DNA from: Artemisia argyi | Taxonomy: Eukaryota; Streptophyta; Magnoliopsida; Asterales; Asteraceae | DNA: 64,000 nt | Reading direction: 5' to 3' | Assembly: GCA_030686995.1 (NCBI GenBank) | Contig: CM060687.1 | Coordinates: 171,163,090 to 171,227,089, forward strand | Shown: positions 61,581 to 64,000 of the stretch, one piece after another | Position numbering within the stretch: the first letter of the stretch is position 1 | How the letters are laid out: every line of letters begins with the position of its first letter | Made by a program: the position numbers and the translations under genes | The notes under the pieces: generated by a model | Told to the model about the DNA's origin: nothing | Databases searched by the model: none | The model's input: only the letters and a program-made list of their open reading frames with translations

Positions 61581-62322
61581 ATAAAGTCTTCTAGGGTGGG
61601 TGAGTTATTAGAGAGGCGTGGCCTCTTATGCCTTTACTATGGTACAAAAGTGAATAAGAAGAGTATGGTTGATTGATCATTGATGTGTCAAAGTCAAAAT
61701 GGTTGGAGTCCTTTTTTCTATTTCTTATACTAATTCTAAAAAGGAATTAGTTAGAGACAATTTCGTTTCTTATTTGCTCTCGAAAATACAATTTCGTGAA
61801 GCATCATATAATAATTATATATCTATTTATATAATAAATGTATAACTATTTATTGCACAAATTGATTTGTGCAAATAAAAAATGAGACTGCGCAAAAAAT
61901 TGTTATTAATGATTTTTTTTTTCTTTTTTTCTTTAATTTATTTTTACGAAATAAAAGATGGTTTTTACATGGTTAGAACTTATGAGATTAATGAAAAAAT
62001 TGAATAGACAACCAACTTGGTAAGAATATCGCTATAGGTATATAAATTTGTTTGGAAATAGTTTATTTCGAGATATCAAATAAATACTGTACTAACTAGA
62101 AAAGTATTAAAAAAAAACAAAAGAGGTGTTTTTAACGTTTTGCTCAAGTTCAAAATACATGCTATGAATAAGTTTCAACTTTTAAATATTGCTTTGGAAA
62201 CAAGAAAATGATATGGTATGATAACTCACGATCTTATAAATGTTTATACACGTGTTTTAGACTTTTAGATCTTGTCTGTTTCTTGTTGTTCAAATCTAAG
62301 TAGTGTAAATGCTAGAGCTTTA

Positions 62323-62773
62323 CACGTGTAAATGTTTATACACGTGTTGGTTTGCTACCGGGGTGTGGAATGCGATAACCAGTTGGTGTAGGATCCCGGG
62401 GTTCTATGTTTTTCACGTGAAGGATATAGTGGATATGCACGAATATTATGGGTTGGTGGGGAACAAAAGGATGGTTATTCATGGTTTGTTGATTATTGCT
62501 TGTTGGAGGTTGTGGAAAGCTAGAAATGAAAAGATTTTCGCGAGTAAAGAGTCGAAGATTACCGATGTGGTTACCGACATAAAGATTTTGGGGTTTTTAT
62601 GGTACAAGAATAGGTTTAAAAATGGGGTGGTAGATTGGGATAGATGGAGCAAATTTGAGATTATGTAATTTTGGCTTTCTCGTTGTATGGTTTTCGGCTT
62701 CTATTTCCGTCTTGGAGATAGTTAGTCTGTGTTTGGTGGTTTTTTATAAAAGTTAATTTTCAAAAAAAAAAAA
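62323..62773 (+). mobile_element. 5'-truncated LINE (non-LTR retrotransposon) with TSD
   Basis: Flanked by AAATGCTAGAGCTTTA at 62307-62322 and 62771-62786 (the first As are shared with the poly(A)). It ends in a poly(A) run (62762-62773). The open frame reads GVWNAITSWCRIPG, then IIACWRLWKARNEKIF and ILGFLWYKNRFKNGVVDW, the conserved C-terminus after the reverse transcriptase in plant L1-type ORF2. Only the last part of ORF2 and a short 3' UTR are present, so it is dead on arrival. The stop is at 62666-62668. It is inserted in the Helitron. Confidence 0.9.
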
Positions 62774-62921
62774 TGCTAGAGCTTTATTCATGAGACTGTC
62801 TAACGATTACTCTAAAATCATTGGTTAAACTACATTTATTAAAACAAACTTTCCCTTTGTATTACAAATTGCATTAATTAGATATTAATTAAACTTATAA
62901 ATTATCAAAATTATACTCCTG

Positions 62922-62940
62922 GGCCGTGTTTAGCACGGCC
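62922..62940 (+). terminator. Helitron 3' hairpin
   Basis: GGCCGTG and CACGGCC pair around the loop TTTAG, 11 nt before CTAG. It is the stop signal for rolling-circle transposition, not a transcription terminator in the usual sense. Confidence 0.8.
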
Positions 62941-62955
62941 ATAAAACTTCACTAG

Positions 62956-64000
62956 TATGTATTACACAAACATTGTTCAAACTAGCTTTTCCTCCTGTTT
63001 TATACATACATCTATAGACAACAAATAATTAAAGTCCTTGTTATTGTTTTTTGTATTATACGAAAGTAGTAAAACCAAACTCAAACATATACATTTCTTT
63101 TTTTTCTGTGTCACGCAAATAAACCAAACGCACCCTTTCTGTGTGAAATTTAAATCGAGCAAACAACTAGCCCAATTTAAATCGAGCAAACAACTAGCCC
63201 AACTTGACACCAATCATCTTGAAATATTCGATCCCTGACATTTTGTTTATCCTATCCATGTGAAATTATTCCCAACTTGATGTATTTTCTAATATATACT
63301 ATTTCCTCCTCACGAATACAGTAGCACACAAGCACAAAAATTTCATATGCTAAGTCCTATACTAGTGCTACTGTGAGCGAGAGCTTGGAGCAGAATAGGA
63401 GTTTAAGTCAAAGCTTAGGAAAGTTACACCGTGTTCTCAAGTCCTTGTTGGGTCGTGAATCGGGTGGTACCAATTTCCTAGCCAACTCTAGTCCGTACAT
63501 CGTGTTTTCACCCACCATTTATTGGTGTCGTAAGTCACCTTGATCACTCGTCTATTTTTACTTATATAATTTCACTATATAGTGTTCGATTAGGATAAGC
63601 TTTTCCTATATATATTCTAGCTCTCGTAACCATTTTTGGTTACAAAACGTGGCATCTAAATCCTTGCGTGGCTAAAAATTGAGAAACATCATAATACGTA
63701 ACTTGTAATAGCATATAACGAGTTTTTGAGTCATATTTCTTATCATGCAAATATGTACCACTTATAATTATTTTCACAAAAACCGTCACACAATGACCAA
63801 ACCCCCTTAGGATCGAGCTTGTAGTTTGCAATCTAGACACATAACATAGTGAACTAAAAGCCTAGATCAATTCTATATACACTAGACTAACGAGCTGTGC
63901 CAAATAGAACCCTGAATAAGCTCGTTTCATCTGTTTTTGAAAGCCAAAGTAAAGTGAGTTTGAACCAGATTTTTTGTACTTAAAATACACTAATTGGGCC
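62956..64000. other. AT-rich spacer to the window end
   Basis: No gene was recognised. A 27-bp tandem duplication (TTTAAATCGAGCAAAC, then CTAGCCCAA) lies at 63149-63175 and 63176-63202. Confidence 0.5.

Larger units (their letters stand above)
59439..62955 (+). mobile_element. Non-autonomous Helitron, 3.5 kb
   Basis: It starts TCTACCTATTATATAAAAG and ends CTAG at 62952-62955. It is inserted between A (59438) and T (62956). Eleven bases before the end is a perfect 7-bp hairpin GGCCGTG-TTTAG-CACGGCC (62922-62940), the usual 3' signal. No Rep/helicase frame was seen. The 59.5-60.9 kb part has a CT-rich leader followed by short exon-like pieces with GT donors (for example near 59719 and 60904), so it may carry a captured gene. 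A MITE-like repeat and a LINE fragment are inserted in it. Confidence 0.82.

Noticed and set aside
62309..62668. 119-codon protein starting MLELYTCKCLYTCW
   Set aside because: The first residues are the target-site duplication and host sequence; only the part from about VWNAITSW is LINE ORF2.

Overview
This is nuclear DNA of a flowering plant, very probably a eudicot of the daisy family (Asteraceae). The evidence is spliced plant genes with GT-AG introns, AT-rich spacers with long (AT)n tracts, and dense plant-type transposons. The Ty3 element has a gag, an extra pre-gag coiled-coil frame and 3-kb LTRs of a kind I associate with Asteraceae; the family call is inference. I saw no rRNA, tRNA, CRISPR or bacterial feature.

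Only one host gene looks intact: a seven-exon G-type lectin S-receptor-like kinase at 35983-39188 (+), predicted at 825 aa. The other host genes are broken. They are an alpha/beta-hydrolase exon (~1.15 kb, -), a LEA-like gene cut in two (2.1-2.4 kb and 24.46-24.89 kb, -), a bHLH subgroup IVc (ILR3-type) pseudogene (9.74-10.96 kb, -), an unrecognised spliced fragment (15.6-16.6 kb, +), a B3/REM-like pseudogene (26.8-28.1 kb, -) and some loose exons near 34 kb.

The rest is nested transposons, and most layers can be dated relative to each other from target-site duplications (TSDs). Left nest: the LEA-like gene was hit by an LTR element, now a solo LTR (2414-24454, TSD GGTGT). That LTR was hit by a 20.6-kb CACTA-like element (3077-23680, TSD CTT) with a 180-bp tandem array near each end. 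The CACTA-like element holds the bHLH pseudogene and the unrecognised gene fragment. It was later hit by a Tekay-like solo LTR (5190-8722, TSD TATTT), a Tourist-like MITE (12328-12568, TSD TAA) and a non-autonomous copia element (16736-21350, TSD ATTTG). The left LTR of that copia element contains a further solo LTR (TSD CTAAC) and a GGTCCG-rich foldback MITE (10-bp TSD).

Middle: a decayed Tekay-like LTR (about 28.35-33.3 kb) carries a hAT element (29250-30217, TSD AGTGCATT) with a transposase C-terminal fragment, and a Helitron on the minus strand (31035-32768).

Right nest: a hAT element (39977-57718, TSD TGTATGCG) contains a solo LTR (40887-57364, TSD TCTGT). That LTR contains a young full-length Tekay-like Ty3 element on the minus strand (41949-54347, TSD CCAAT). 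Its polyprotein frame is open except for two in-frame stops. Beyond it lie a three-arm foldback repeat (58.5-59.1 kb) and a 3.5-kb Helitron (59439-62955). The Helitron contains a MITE-like repeat and a 5'-truncated LINE with its own TSD.
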